Assembly (NCBI GenBank): GCA_003500135.1
Contig: DNTA01000210.1
Location: 1 to 9,596, forward strand
Direction: 5' to 3'
Origin: Cytophagales bacterium
GTDB lineage: Bacteria; Bacteroidota; Bacteroidia; Cytophagales; Cyclobacteriaceae
Length of the DNA stretch: 9,596 nt
Each line of letters begins with the position of its first letter. Position 1 is the first letter of the stretch. Below, piece by piece: positions 1 to 6,288 of the stretch. The translations under genes were made by a program, and so were the position numbers. The notes under the pieces are model-generated. The model had not been told where the DNA came from. It saw only the letters and a list, made by a program, of their open reading frames with translations, and did not search any database.

Positions 1-605
1 CCGGTTCCACTAGTCCCAATTTTGATATATGCTTTTGTTTTCACCCTCGACATGGCAGTATAAAGTATTTGGATATGCCTGATCAATTGTGGTATGTATA
101 ATGTACAAAAGATCTTGTCAAGCTCCTCCTGTAAGGTAGGCGCATTCGGGTTTACCTCTCTTTCGTACTGAACATGCCGGTAGGTGGAATAAATATCCTG
201 ATACGCAATACCTGTTGCTGTATTCACGCAATCGATTATGATATCAGGCTTGGTTTGCTTAATTAATTTAAACAATGCCGCTTCCTGAAGTATTTCTTCG
301 TTCAACTCCTCCATAACATCGTGATGCATCACAGAACGCATTTTCGGATCATTTAAGATTTCCGATCGATCGAGGTCTTTGAAGGAATCCCTAACGAAAA
401 TATTGCCCCACCAGGTGGTTATCTGATCAGCTTTAAGCGAAGTATGAAGCCTTAGCAATTCGCGCTTGTACTCTTCAACTTCTTCTTTTCTTAAAGAGGT
501 AAGAATCAAATGTGATGGCTCTTCTTCCAGGATTTTTCGCGTGATGGCATTTCCAACCAGGCCCCACGCGCCTAATATCATTACTTTTTTGTTTGTTATA
601 TCCAT
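1..605 (-). CDS. NAD(P)-binding Rossmann-fold protein, SDR/epimerase-like (C-terminus cut by window edge)
   Basis: An open frame runs from an ATG at 605-603 to the left edge with no stop, giving 201 complete codons. The N-terminus has a beta strand (KKVMIL) followed by G12-A-W-G15-L-V-G18, the GxxGxxG dinucleotide-binding loop of extended short-chain dehydrogenases. A second strand (HLILTS, about 32-37) and a hydrophobic strand ending IDCVNTATG (124-132) resemble the NAD-contacting strand of the NDP-sugar epimerase/SDR fold. The visible part ends in IKIGTSGT (194-201), where the SDR beta-5 strand with its catalytic Ser would lie. The catalytic YxxxK is not clearly identifiable, and the rest of the protein is outside the window, so substrate and reaction cannot be named. 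It is transcribed divergently from the TrpF-like gene. Rossmann fold is fairly sure; an actual dehydrogenase activity is inference. Confidence 0.75.
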   Translation of the reverse strand, partial: MDITNKKVMILGAWGLVGNAITRKILEEEPSHLILTSLRKEEVEEYKRELLRLHTSLKADQITTWWGNIFVRDSFKDLDRSEILNDPKMRSVMHHDVMEELNEEILQEAALFKLIKQTKPDIIIDCVNTATGIAYQDIYSTYRHVQYEREVNPNAPTLQEELDKIFCTLYIPQLIRHIQILYTAMSRVKTKAYIKIGTSGT

Positions 606-643
606 TGTCGAGGGGGATTTATGTTGTGTATGGAATTTATTTA

Positions 644-703
644 TCCTGCAACCGAAAAACTATGATGTCCATCACTTTTGGTTTTTATTTTATAATTGCA
701 GGA
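644..703. repeat. Imperfect inverted repeat in the divergent intergenic region
   Basis: TCCTGCAA (644-651) is the exact reverse complement of TTGCAGGA (696-703). Allowing one extra T, the match extends outward to TTATCCTGCAA versus TTGCAGGAATAA. Inside it, AAAAAC (655-660) pairs with GTTTTT (681-686). The 20-base centre holds a short near-palindrome, GATGTCCATC (664-673). It lies between two divergent start codons, 39 bases upstream of the 605 start and 114 bases upstream of the 818 start. That position suits a regulator site or a 5'-UTR structure rather than a terminator. Function is inferred only from position and symmetry. Confidence 0.4.
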
Positions 704-753
704 ATAAAAGCCCAACATGAAATTCCGGGGAATCGATTGAGATGCTTGGTGAA

Positions 754-780
754 TTGACTTCTTGATATTTAGTAATCTTG
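754..780 (+). promoter_or_regulatory. Possible Bacteroidetes-type promoter of the TrpF-like gene
   Basis: TTG at 754-756 is followed after 16 bases by TAATCTTG at 773-780, which differs by one base from the Bacteroidetes -7 consensus TAnnTTTG. The spacing is slightly short for the usual -33/-7 pair. Transcription would start near 787, leaving a leader of about 30 bases before the ATG at 818. A second near-match, TAACTTCG at 793-800, has no well-placed TTG. This is a weak call in AT-rich DNA. Confidence 0.22.
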
Positions 781-817
781 CAGGGTTTTAAATAACTTCG
801 CAGCAAAATTTTACGAC

Positions 818-1441
818 ATGGCGCTCAAGACTTTTGTGAAAATAAGTGAAGTAAATAATTTATCAGATGCGCGATATTGCGCAGGAATGGGAGTAGATTT
901 AATGGGATTCATTACGGACCCTTCACACCACTCCTACCTTTCTCCAGAAAGCTTTAAAGAAATATCAGAATGGCTCGCCGGTGTGGAATTCGTTGCCGAA
1001 CTTTCAGAAAATACCGTAGGTGATTCAAAATCAATTGTTGAGCACTACGATGTACAATACCTTCAGTTTGAACAAATTGAATACTTAAATGAACTGGTTG
1101 CCACAGACAGGTCATTGATATTTAAAATCGATCTGGCAGAGTTGAATGACGAAAATGAGCTTGAAGCGCTTTGCAATGCTACTATGGGGAAAGTTTCTTA
1201 TGTCTTGTTGGAAAGTAGTACTGAGGTCGATGACAAATTTAAGGCTAAAAGCATGGAAATAGCCGAAAATCACAAGATCCTATTGGGTTTCGGCGTGGAA
1301 GCTGACAACGTATTGGATTTAATCGACAGTAGCAGTATTTCAGGTATTGCGCTTAAGGGTGGTGACGAAATAAAACCTGGCTACAAGGATTTTGACGCCC
1401 TTGCTGATATTCTGGAGGCTATTGAAGTTGAGGATTATTAA
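818..1441 (+). CDS. TrpF-like (phosphoribosylanthranilate isomerase family) TIM-barrel protein, catalytic residues apparently lost
   Basis: The 207-residue protein has the length and layout of phosphoribosylanthranilate isomerase (TrpF). The N-terminus TFVKISEVNNLSDARYCAGM (5-24) followed by GVDLMGF matches the family pattern of KICG, then DA, then GAD-xxGF. Near the end come G157-F-G-V-E-A-D-N-V165, like the GLxPxNV loop, and GGDEIKPGYKDFDAL (181-195), like SSGVE-xxPGxKD, which form the phosphate end of the barrel. By eye the general-base cysteine (Cys7 in the Thermotoga enzyme) is Ser10 here, and the general-acid aspartate of the LLD strand (Asp126) is Glu132 (VLLESS). The GGTG segment is missing. 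The fold is therefore probably kept, but tryptophan-pathway activity is doubtful. No other trp gene is near; the neighbours are the divergent Rossmann protein and convergent trmB. ATG has no Shine-Dalgarno, as usual in this phylum. A HisA/HisF-related barrel with another role is the main alternative. Confidence 0.72.
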   Translation: MALKTFVKISEVNNLSDARYCAGMGVDLMGFITDPSHHSYLSPESFKEISEWLAGVEFVAELSENTVGDSKSIVEHYDVQYLQFEQIEYLNELVATDRSLIFKIDLAELNDENELEALCNATMGKVSYVLLESSTEVDDKFKAKSMEIAENHKILLGFGVEADNVLDLIDSSSISGIALKGGDEIKPGYKDFDALADILEAIEVEDY

Positions 1442-1462
1442 ATAACCACTTAGCCGTATACT

Positions 1463-2119
1463 TTAACCCAACCGAAATTTGAGATATTTAATAGAAATCC
1501 CCTGTTCCAGGGCTTCCTTCTCATATCTTGTTTGAATACCACAGTGGTCTTTTAGCATAGGAGATGAATAAATATCAAATGTGTAGGTAAGTTCGTTGAC
1601 ATCCTCTCTCGATTGTAATGTTTCCACTGAATATTCGAAAAGTGGTGTATTATCTGTTTTTAGGTGTACCCAGCTTCCCTCTTTTAAAAAAGCTTTATAG
1701 AGATTGAGATATCGCGGACTGGTAAGCCTGCGATGGGTATCGCTTTTTTTGGGTCTCGGATCGGGGTGTATGATCCAAATCTCATCCACTTCACCGGTAT
1801 CAAAAAAGTTTCCTATCTGCGCAATGTGAGTTCTTAAGAACGCTACGTTATTCAGCTCATATTCGGCCGCTTCTTTCATGCCTTTCCACAATCTCGCCCC
1901 TTTTATATCGACCCCAATATAATTCCTGTCCTTGTGTATTTTCCCAAACCCTACAGAATACTCTCCCCTTCCACATGCCAATTCCAATGTAATGGGATTA
2001 TCATTTTTAAATTGCACTTCATTCCACCTGCCTTTAATTGATTCAAACACCGGTTTACCGGGTTCTATTACCAGTGGACTCTCAAAATTATCCTGAAACC
2101 TCTTTTGCTTTTTTCTCAC
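1463..2119 (-). CDS. trmB: tRNA (guanosine(46)-N7)-methyltransferase TrmB
   Basis: TrmB uses S-adenosylmethionine to methylate N7 of G46 in the variable loop of tRNA in the cytosol. The 218-residue protein has the class I methyltransferase motif ELACGRGEYS (46-55), the acidic end of strand 2 at D71 (YIGVDIKG), and the family signatures HPDPRPKK (118-125; usually FPDPWPKK), HRRLTSPRYL (129-138) and LKTDN (153-157). The C-terminal block TRYEKEALEQGISIKYLKF (197-215) matches TrmB's TxYE segment that contacts SAM and tRNA. Length is typical. The start is GTG at 2119-2117; its G is also the last base of the folC TAG stop, so the two genes overlap by one base and are probably translationally coupled. 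The nearby ATG at 2129 is out of frame. It is the last gene of the cluster and ends 21 bases from the convergent TrpF-like gene. Confidence 0.95.
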   Translation of the reverse strand: MRKKQKRFQDNFESPLVIEPGKPVFESIKGRWNEVQFKNDNPITLELACGRGEYSVGFGKIHKDRNYIGVDIKGARLWKGMKEAAEYELNNVAFLRTHIAQIGNFFDTGEVDEIWIIHPDPRPKKSDTHRRLTSPRYLNLYKAFLKEGSWVHLKTDNTPLFEYSVETLQSREDVNELTYTFDIYSSPMLKDHCGIQTRYEKEALEQGISIKYLKFRLG

Positions 2120-3426
2120 TATAGATCATTCAATTCTGCCACTACAAATGAACTGCCCCCTATAAAAATGAGGTCGTTCTCCCCTGCCTTTTCCAACGCC
2201 GTCTGATAAGCCTCATTTACATTGCTGTAGGCTTCACCTATCAGGTCATAACCGGCAAATTTGTCTTTCAATTCTTTAGCCGGCAATGCTCTTGGGATAT
2301 TGGCGGCACAAAAATAATAAATTGCATCTTTTGGCAATAGGCGAATGATCCTTTTAACGTCTTTATCCTTAACCATGCCCCATACAATATGCAAGCCTTC
2401 TTTTCTATGTTGCGCCAGGCCTTCCATCACATATTGAATAGCCTCCATGTTGTGTGCCGTATCGCAAATGACCCATGGATTGCTTTTTAAGGTTTGCCAC
2501 CTGCCTTTCATACCCGTATTTTCAACTATGGTAGCCAGGCCCTTTCGAATATGGTTCCAATCAACCACGAATAATTCGGGGTTCAGCAGTTCCAAAGTTT
2601 TTAAAACTCCACCGATATTCCTGATCTGATATGAACCGCTTAAATCGCAATAGAGGTGTTCCAGTTTTTTTTCTGTATTGCCCTGTAAATCAGTTACCGA
2701 AAGGTCGAACGAAACCCTGTCCGGATAGTAATGTACATGCTCAAAATGATAAAACTCCTGGGCAAAGTATATCGATGCGTGCTCTTCCTCCGCTTTTTTC
2801 CGAAACACTTCATATGTCTCCGTATGGAACTCGCTTATCACCACGGGAACTTCCCTTTTGATAATACCTGCCTTCTCAAATGCGATTTTGGGCAGTGTAT
2901 CTCCCAGCATATCCATATGGTCCATGCCTATGTTGGTGATCAATGATACCTCAGGGGAAATGATATTGGTGCTGTCCAGGCGGCCACCCAGACCTGTCTC
3001 TATTATGGCAATATCCACCTGATTTCTGGCGAAATAATCGAATGCCATAGCCACGGTTATTTCAAAAAAGGAAGGCTGAATGCGCTCTATGTCATTTTTT
3101 AGCCTTTTCACAAAGTCGACTACAAAAGACTGCTCCACCTCTATGCCATTGAGCTTAATGCGCTCTGTAAAGTTTTTAAGATGTGGTGACGTGTAAAGCC
3201 CGGTATGATACCCCGCCGTTTGCAAAATAGAAGCCAGCATATGGGCGCTACTGCCTTTTCCATTTGTTCCGGCAATATGTACGGACCTGAACTTGTGATG
3301 TGGATTAGCCAGCGCCTTGCAGAGCGCTAATGTATTGGTAAGGTCTTTCTTATAAGCCACATTGCCCACCCTTTGATACATGGGCAGTAGTGAATACAAA
3401 TATTCAATTGTTTCCTCAAAATTCAT
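2119..3426 (-). CDS. folC: Bifunctional folylpolyglutamate synthase / dihydrofolate synthase
   Basis: FolC is a cytosolic ATP-dependent Mur-ligase-type enzyme that adds glutamate to dihydropteroate and to reduced folates. Using the ATG at 3426-3424 the protein has 435 residues, a normal length. Visible motifs are the P-loop GTNGKGSS (53-60), TSPHL (79-83), ETGLGGRLDSTN (143-154, omega loop and Mg/ATP region), ITNIGMDHMDMLG (163-175), KAGIIK (185-190) and GRWQ (308-311). DTAHN (322-326) opens the C-terminal glutamate-ligase domain; many homologues have DGAHN. The protein ends with GSSFVVAEL (424-432). A longer frame starts from a TTG at 3453 but would overlap the TonB-like gene. MNFEETIEYLYSLLP is the usual N-terminus in this phylum, so I prefer the ATG, which leaves 7 bases after the TonB-like stop. 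Cotranscription with the envelope genes upstream is likely. Confidence 0.95.
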   Translation of the reverse strand: MNFEETIEYLYSLLPMYQRVGNVAYKKDLTNTLALCKALANPHHKFRSVHIAGTNGKGSSAHMLASILQTAGYHTGLYTSPHLKNFTERIKLNGIEVEQSFVVDFVKRLKNDIERIQPSFFEITVAMAFDYFARNQVDIAIIETGLGGRLDSTNIISPEVSLITNIGMDHMDMLGDTLPKIAFEKAGIIKREVPVVISEFHTETYEVFRKKAEEEHASIYFAQEFYHFEHVHYYPDRVSFDLSVTDLQGNTEKKLEHLYCDLSGSYQIRNIGGVLKTLELLNPELFVVDWNHIRKGLATIVENTGMKGRWQTLKSNPWVICDTAHNMEAIQYVMEGLAQHRKEGLHIVWGMVKDKDVKRIIRLLPKDAIYYFCAANIPRALPAKELKDKFAGYDLIGEAYSNVNEAYQTALEKAGENDLIFIGGSSFVVAELNDL

Positions 3427-3433
3427 TGGAAAA

Positions 3434-4252
3434 CTAATTTGACCGTATAACAAATGTTATTTTTCCTGTGGCACCTACTTCTGGTCGTGCCGAGGGTGAG
3501 GTAGGTGAAAATGTAAGTTTATAAACCGCTTCCCGATACAGCCTTTCAACACCGGGGCTAACGGTCTTTTGTAAGGTTTTGACACCTATAACTTCACCGT
3601 TTTCATCAATCTGTATTTGAAATATTATCCTGCCACTTTCGTTTGAAGGATCATTCACCTGAGGCGCTGTGTCCCAGTTCCAGTTCAGCATATCCAGAAA
3701 GGCACCGTCGCCACCCCCCTGATTACCATATAAGGCTTTTTCTTCCAGGTCTCCGTCCGGATCGCCCTGATCGCCTCCCTGTGCCTGATCTCCCTGGCTT
3801 TTGGCATCATTGGTTTCCTCCCCCTTAGTGGTGTTGTTGTTTTTTGGAGGGAAAAGGCTTTTTGGATCCGGGGTAGGTTTTTTGGTTTCTTCTTCTTTGG
3901 TTTCTACGGCAGGAAGATCGTTGTCACTTGTGGTAACGGGTTCCTCTGTTACCGTTTCTTCCGGTTCGGTTACTGTTTCAGGTTCACTTTCCGGTAAGGT
4001 TTCCTCAAATTCTTCAGTTACTTCTTCTTCCACTTCCTCCTGCGGCTCTTCCACTATTTCTTCAGATTGAGGCTGTATATCCCCTGCTCCACTTTCTACG
4101 AGCCCGAAGTTTAATTCAACACCATATTCGGGCGCTGGCGGATTGGGTCGCTTCCAGGCCAGTAAAAAGAAAAACAGTAACAACATGGCGCTGTGGATCC
4201 CAACAGAAATCGCCCAGCCGATTATTTTATCTTTTTTTCTTTTCTCAGTCAT
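3434..4252 (-). CDS. TonB-like energy transducer with glutamate-rich periplasmic linker
   Basis: The protein (272 residues from the ATG at 4252-4250) has the TonB plan: short basic cytoplasmic tail, one membrane helix (about 10-32), long low-complexity periplasmic spacer and a small C-terminal domain. The helix carries S16-V-G-I-H20, the SxxxH motif of TonB, at the same numbering as in E. coli TonB (S16, H20), which supports this start over a TTG at 4279. Residues 61-130 hold about 28 Glu/Asp against 3 Lys, unlike the Pro/Lys spacer of E. coli; 150-170 are Gly/Asp/Gln-rich. The C-terminal part (about 185-272), with GRIIFQIQIDENGEVIGV and GKITFVIRS, fits the beta-alpha-beta TonB/TolA-type domain, but the usual YP motif before it is not seen. 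ExbB and ExbD genes lie directly upstream (4-base gap to ExbD). Whether it drives outer-membrane receptors or a Tol-like process cannot be told from sequence. Confidence 0.85.
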   Translation of the reverse strand: MTEKRKKDKIIGWAISVGIHSAMLLLFFFLLAWKRPNPPAPEYGVELNFGLVESGAGDIQPQSEEIVEEPQEEVEEEVTEEFEETLPESEPETVTEPEETVTEEPVTTSDNDLPAVETKEEETKKPTPDPKSLFPPKNNNTTKGEETNDAKSQGDQAQGGDQGDPDGDLEEKALYGNQGGGDGAFLDMLNWNWDTAPQVNDPSNESGRIIFQIQIDENGEVIGVKTLQKTVSPGVERLYREAVYKLTFSPTSPSARPEVGATGKITFVIRSN

Positions 4253-4256
4253 GATT

Positions 4257-4649
4257 TTACCTTCCGGGCTTCGTGGCAATTGCTACCTGTGCATTCAACG
4301 CATTGGCGATACCGGCTACATACACCATATATTCAACCGGCACGTCCTTGTCGATATGCAACACCACCTTTCCTTCTTTTCCTTCCAGGGCTTTTCGCAT
4401 TTCCCTTTCAATTATTTCGCGTGTCACCCTTTGATCATTAACGTAATACTTAAGGTCTGAGGTGATGGTTACGCTTACTTTTTGCATCGCGATTTGCGAC
4501 TTTTTACTGGAAGGTAAATTGACCGGAAGCCCTGAGGGAGTGATAAAGGTTGATGTTAACATAAAGAAGATCAACAACAGAAAAATAATGTCTGTCATTG
4601 AGGACATGCTAAATGCGGTTTCGACTTTATGTTTGGACTGTAATGCCAT
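4257..4649 (-). CDS. exbD: ExbD/TolR-family biopolymer transport protein
   Basis: This 130-residue protein is the small stator subunit of the ExbB-ExbD or TolQ-TolR proton channel in the inner membrane. A short cytoplasmic N-terminus leads into one membrane helix (about 20-36) that starts with M18-T-D20-I-I-F. D20 matches the proton-binding aspartate of E. coli ExbD (D25). The helix ends LTSTF, followed by LPVNLP (41-46), a family signature. The periplasmic domain ends with the ExbD/TolR pattern GIANALNAQVAIATKP (113-128), like the usual GVxxV-xLAT-P. Its ATG directly follows the TAA of the ExbB gene with no gap (TAAATG), and the TonB-like gene begins 4 bases after its stop, so the three subunits are likely made in coupled amounts. 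The choice between ExbD and TolR is open; exbD is used as the conventional name. Confidence 0.93.
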   Translation of the reverse strand: MALQSKHKVETAFSMSSMTDIIFLLLIFFMLTSTFITPSGLPVNLPSSKKSQIAMQKVSVTITSDLKYYVNDQRVTREIIEREMRKALEGKEGKVVLHIDKDVPVEYMVYVAGIANALNAQVAIATKPGR

Positions 4650-5333
4650 TTAATTAGGTTCTTGCAACAGGTCAATAAAATCAATAGAAGTATACTCCAT
4701 CATGTGTACCACCTTTTGTACCCTGGTAATAAGGTAATTGTAGCCGAGATAGGCAATAATCCCTACGAAAAGTCCGGCTGCAGTGGTAAGCATGGCCTCA
4801 TATATCCCTTCTGAAAGTAATTTCGGACTTACCGAACCCTCTTCCTGGGCTATGGCAATAAAGGCCTGGATCATACCGGTGACAGTACCCAAAAAACCGA
4901 TCATGGGCGCCGCCCCGGATATGGTAGCCAATACGGAGAGGTTTTTCTCCAACCGATATATCTCAATTCTCCCTACGTTTTCGATCGAAACTTCAATATT
5001 CTTTAGTGGGCTGCCAATCCTGGACAAACCTTTTTCGATCATTCTGGCTATCGGCGATTCGCTCTGCGAGCAGATCATTCTGGCGCTTTTAATATCGCCG
5101 TCCAACACCAGTTTTTTGATCCTGTCCATAAAATCAGGCGCTATTTTTTGTGCCCTTTTGATGGTTCGGATACGCTCCACATAGATATAGACCGCTACAA
5201 TAGAAAGCAAAAAGATGGGGATCATAATGTATCCCCCCTTTAAAATAAGTTCTATGAATGAAAGCCCCGGGTCGGCGCTTTCTACCGCTAAACTATCACT
5301 TAGTGTAGAAGTCGTAATCTGTAGTAATGTCAT
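4650..5333 (-). CDS. exbB: MotA/TolQ/ExbB-family proton channel protein
   Basis: This is the large pore subunit of the proton-driven motor, 227 residues. Three membrane segments are visible at about 33-52 (GYIMIPIFLLSIVAVYIYVE), 133-160 and 176-200, with the large cytoplasmic loop (53-130) rich in basic and amphipathic helices. The second segment contains GFLGTVTGM (146-154), the family hallmark, whose T150 corresponds to the pore-lining threonine of E. coli ExbB (T148). The third has E179-A-M-L-T-T-A-A-G-L, with T183/T184 at the place of T181. The N-terminal periplasmic stretch is short and there is no cleavable signal peptide evident. It starts two bases after the SPOR gene's stop codon (TAA, one spacer base, ATG) and abuts the ExbD gene, so the motor is expressed with the SPOR protein. 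It could equally be called TolQ. Confidence 0.93.
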   Translation of the reverse strand: MTLLQITTSTLSDSLAVESADPGLSFIELILKGGYIMIPIFLLSIVAVYIYVERIRTIKRAQKIAPDFMDRIKKLVLDGDIKSARMICSQSESPIARMIEKGLSRIGSPLKNIEVSIENVGRIEIYRLEKNLSVLATISGAAPMIGFLGTVTGMIQAFIAIAQEEGSVSPKLLSEGIYEAMLTTAAGLFVGIIAYLGYNYLITRVQKVVHMMEYTSIDFIDLLQEPN

Positions 5334-5334
5334 A

Positions 5335-6126
5335 TTAATATCTGATCACCCAAACTTCACTTCCATATTGACCTTTAGCCTCTTCTGCACGTAGTGTAGC
5401 ATCTTTAAGGTCAACAAAATCAGCAATAGCAAGCCTGTAAAAGCCTTTCTCCTGCTTTGGAGGCAATATGGTAGTAGCTACCCCATTCTTTTCGAGTTGC
5501 TTGCCATAGTCCATAGCCAAATCATCATCTACAAAACTGCTGATCACAACGTAATACCTTCCTGTCGGACTGTCAAGCATAAGAACACCTGAGTGAGTTG
5601 GTTCTGGTTCAGGTTCATCTTTAATAATCGGTTCTTCCACAACCGGTTCGGATTTGGCAGTATCAATCGGTTGTTCTATTTGTGGCTTGGTCTGCCTCTG
5701 TGCGATTTGAGAATCATCCGTAACCCTGAAGAAAAACCACCAAAGACCAAGACCAATAATGGCCACTACTACGATTACCAGGAAGATGATTAATCCAACC
5801 GGAGTTTGTCTGTCGTCTACATCGTCAAGACCGTGAACATGATACTCAGTAGTTTCCTTTTCTTCTTCAGGTCCATAATTTTCTTCATCGCCTGTGGAAT
5901 ACCCATTAGTATCATTTTCATCTAAAGTTGAATATTCGGATGATTTCGAACCGGTCTCGAAGGAAGAAGTTTCCTCTTCTTTAGGAGGCTGATAGCCCAA
6001 ATCATCTGACTGATCGGAATCTTCTATATCGGGCAAACCAAAGTTGTCATTATCGTCGTTTTGGTTAAGATCGTCATCCGATCTTTTTTTATCATCATCG
6101 TCGTTATAGTGCTCTTTACCTTCCAT
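5335..6126 (-). CDS. Single-pass membrane protein with SPOR domain and acidic cytoplasmic tail
   Basis: The 263-residue protein has three parts. Residues 1-107 are low-complexity and strongly acidic (about 38 Asp/Glu against 8 Lys/Arg) and are predicted to stay in the cytoplasm. One membrane helix spans about 109-133 (GLIIFLVIVVVAIIGLGLWW followed by FFFRV). A Pro/Glu linker (150-177) leads to a C-terminal SPOR domain (about 188-263). The domain has the two repeats of the family: RYYVVISSFVDDDLAMDYGK with a KNGVATTI strand, then FYRLAIADFVDLKDATLRAEE and a final strand EVWVIRY. SPOR domains bind peptidoglycan glycan strands lacking stem peptides, typically at the division septum. As first gene of the operon with ExbB, ExbD and a TonB-like protein, it suggests a cell-wall-linked job for that motor (inference). 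The ATG at 6126 is preceded by an A-rich leader without a Shine-Dalgarno. Confidence 0.9.
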   Translation of the reverse strand: MEGKEHYNDDDDKKRSDDDLNQNDDNDNFGLPDIEDSDQSDDLGYQPPKEEETSSFETGSKSSEYSTLDENDTNGYSTGDEENYGPEEEKETTEYHVHGLDDVDDRQTPVGLIIFLVIVVVAIIGLGLWWFFFRVTDDSQIAQRQTKPQIEQPIDTAKSEPVVEEPIIKDEPEPEPTHSGVLMLDSPTGRYYVVISSFVDDDLAMDYGKQLEKNGVATTILPPKQEKGFYRLAIADFVDLKDATLRAEEAKGQYGSEVWVIRY

Positions 6127-6202
6127 TTTAGTTGTGTTTGTTTATGGCTATGTTGGCAAAAAATGTTTGTTAATGTAATTACCGCAAACGAATTGAAAAT
6201 GA

Positions 6203-6230
6203 CAAATGGAGCACAGATTTTTAGGTACAA
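6203..6230 (-). promoter_or_regulatory. Possible promoter of the SPOR-exbB-exbD-tonB-folC-trmB operon
   Basis: On the minus strand, TTG (6230-6228) is followed after 17 bases by TCCATTTG (6210-6203), one base off the Bacteroidetes -7 consensus TAnnTTTG and with acceptable spacing. It would leave a leader of roughly 70 bases before the ATG at 6126. A second one-mismatch word, TTCGTTTG, lies just downstream without a well-placed TTG. Low confidence in AT-rich sequence. Confidence 0.28.
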
Positions 6231-6244
6231 TTATTCGTAAAATC

Positions 6245-6269
6245 AAAAAATCCGGGCTCTAAATCGCCC
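6245..6269 (-). terminator. Candidate terminator hairpin (second of two)
   Basis: On the minus strand GGGC (6269-6266) can pair with GCCC (6257-6254) over an 8-base loop, with a possible extra T-G pair at the base. After three bases a run of six T follows (6250-6245). The stem is short, so termination would be modest. Placement downstream of the barrel gene and upstream of the SPOR operon fits a boundary between transcripts. Confidence 0.38.
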
Positions 6270-6288
6270 ATTTCTTTATTTGCAGACC

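Noticed and set aside
466..720. Plus-strand open frame of 84 codons across the left gene and the intergenic gap
   Set aside because: It lies mostly antisense to the Rossmann gene, has no recognisable fold, and its composition follows the complementary strand.
1442..1462. Shared bidirectional terminator between the TrpF-like gene and trmB
   Set aside because: Only 21 bases separate the stops and no stem with a T-run is visible there.
2447..2946. Three plus-strand frames (60-76 codons) opposite folC
   Set aside because: They overlap a gene with all FolC motifs and show no motif, signal or start context.
3801..4070. Serine-rich plus-strand frame opposite the TonB-like spacer
   Set aside because: It is the mirror of the glutamate-rich minus-strand codons (GAA/GAG read as TTC/CTC and shifted to Ser codons); a composition artefact.
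4783..5184. Plus-strand frame of 133 codons opposite the ExbB gene
   Set aside because: It is entirely antisense to a gene with clear family motifs and shows none of its own.
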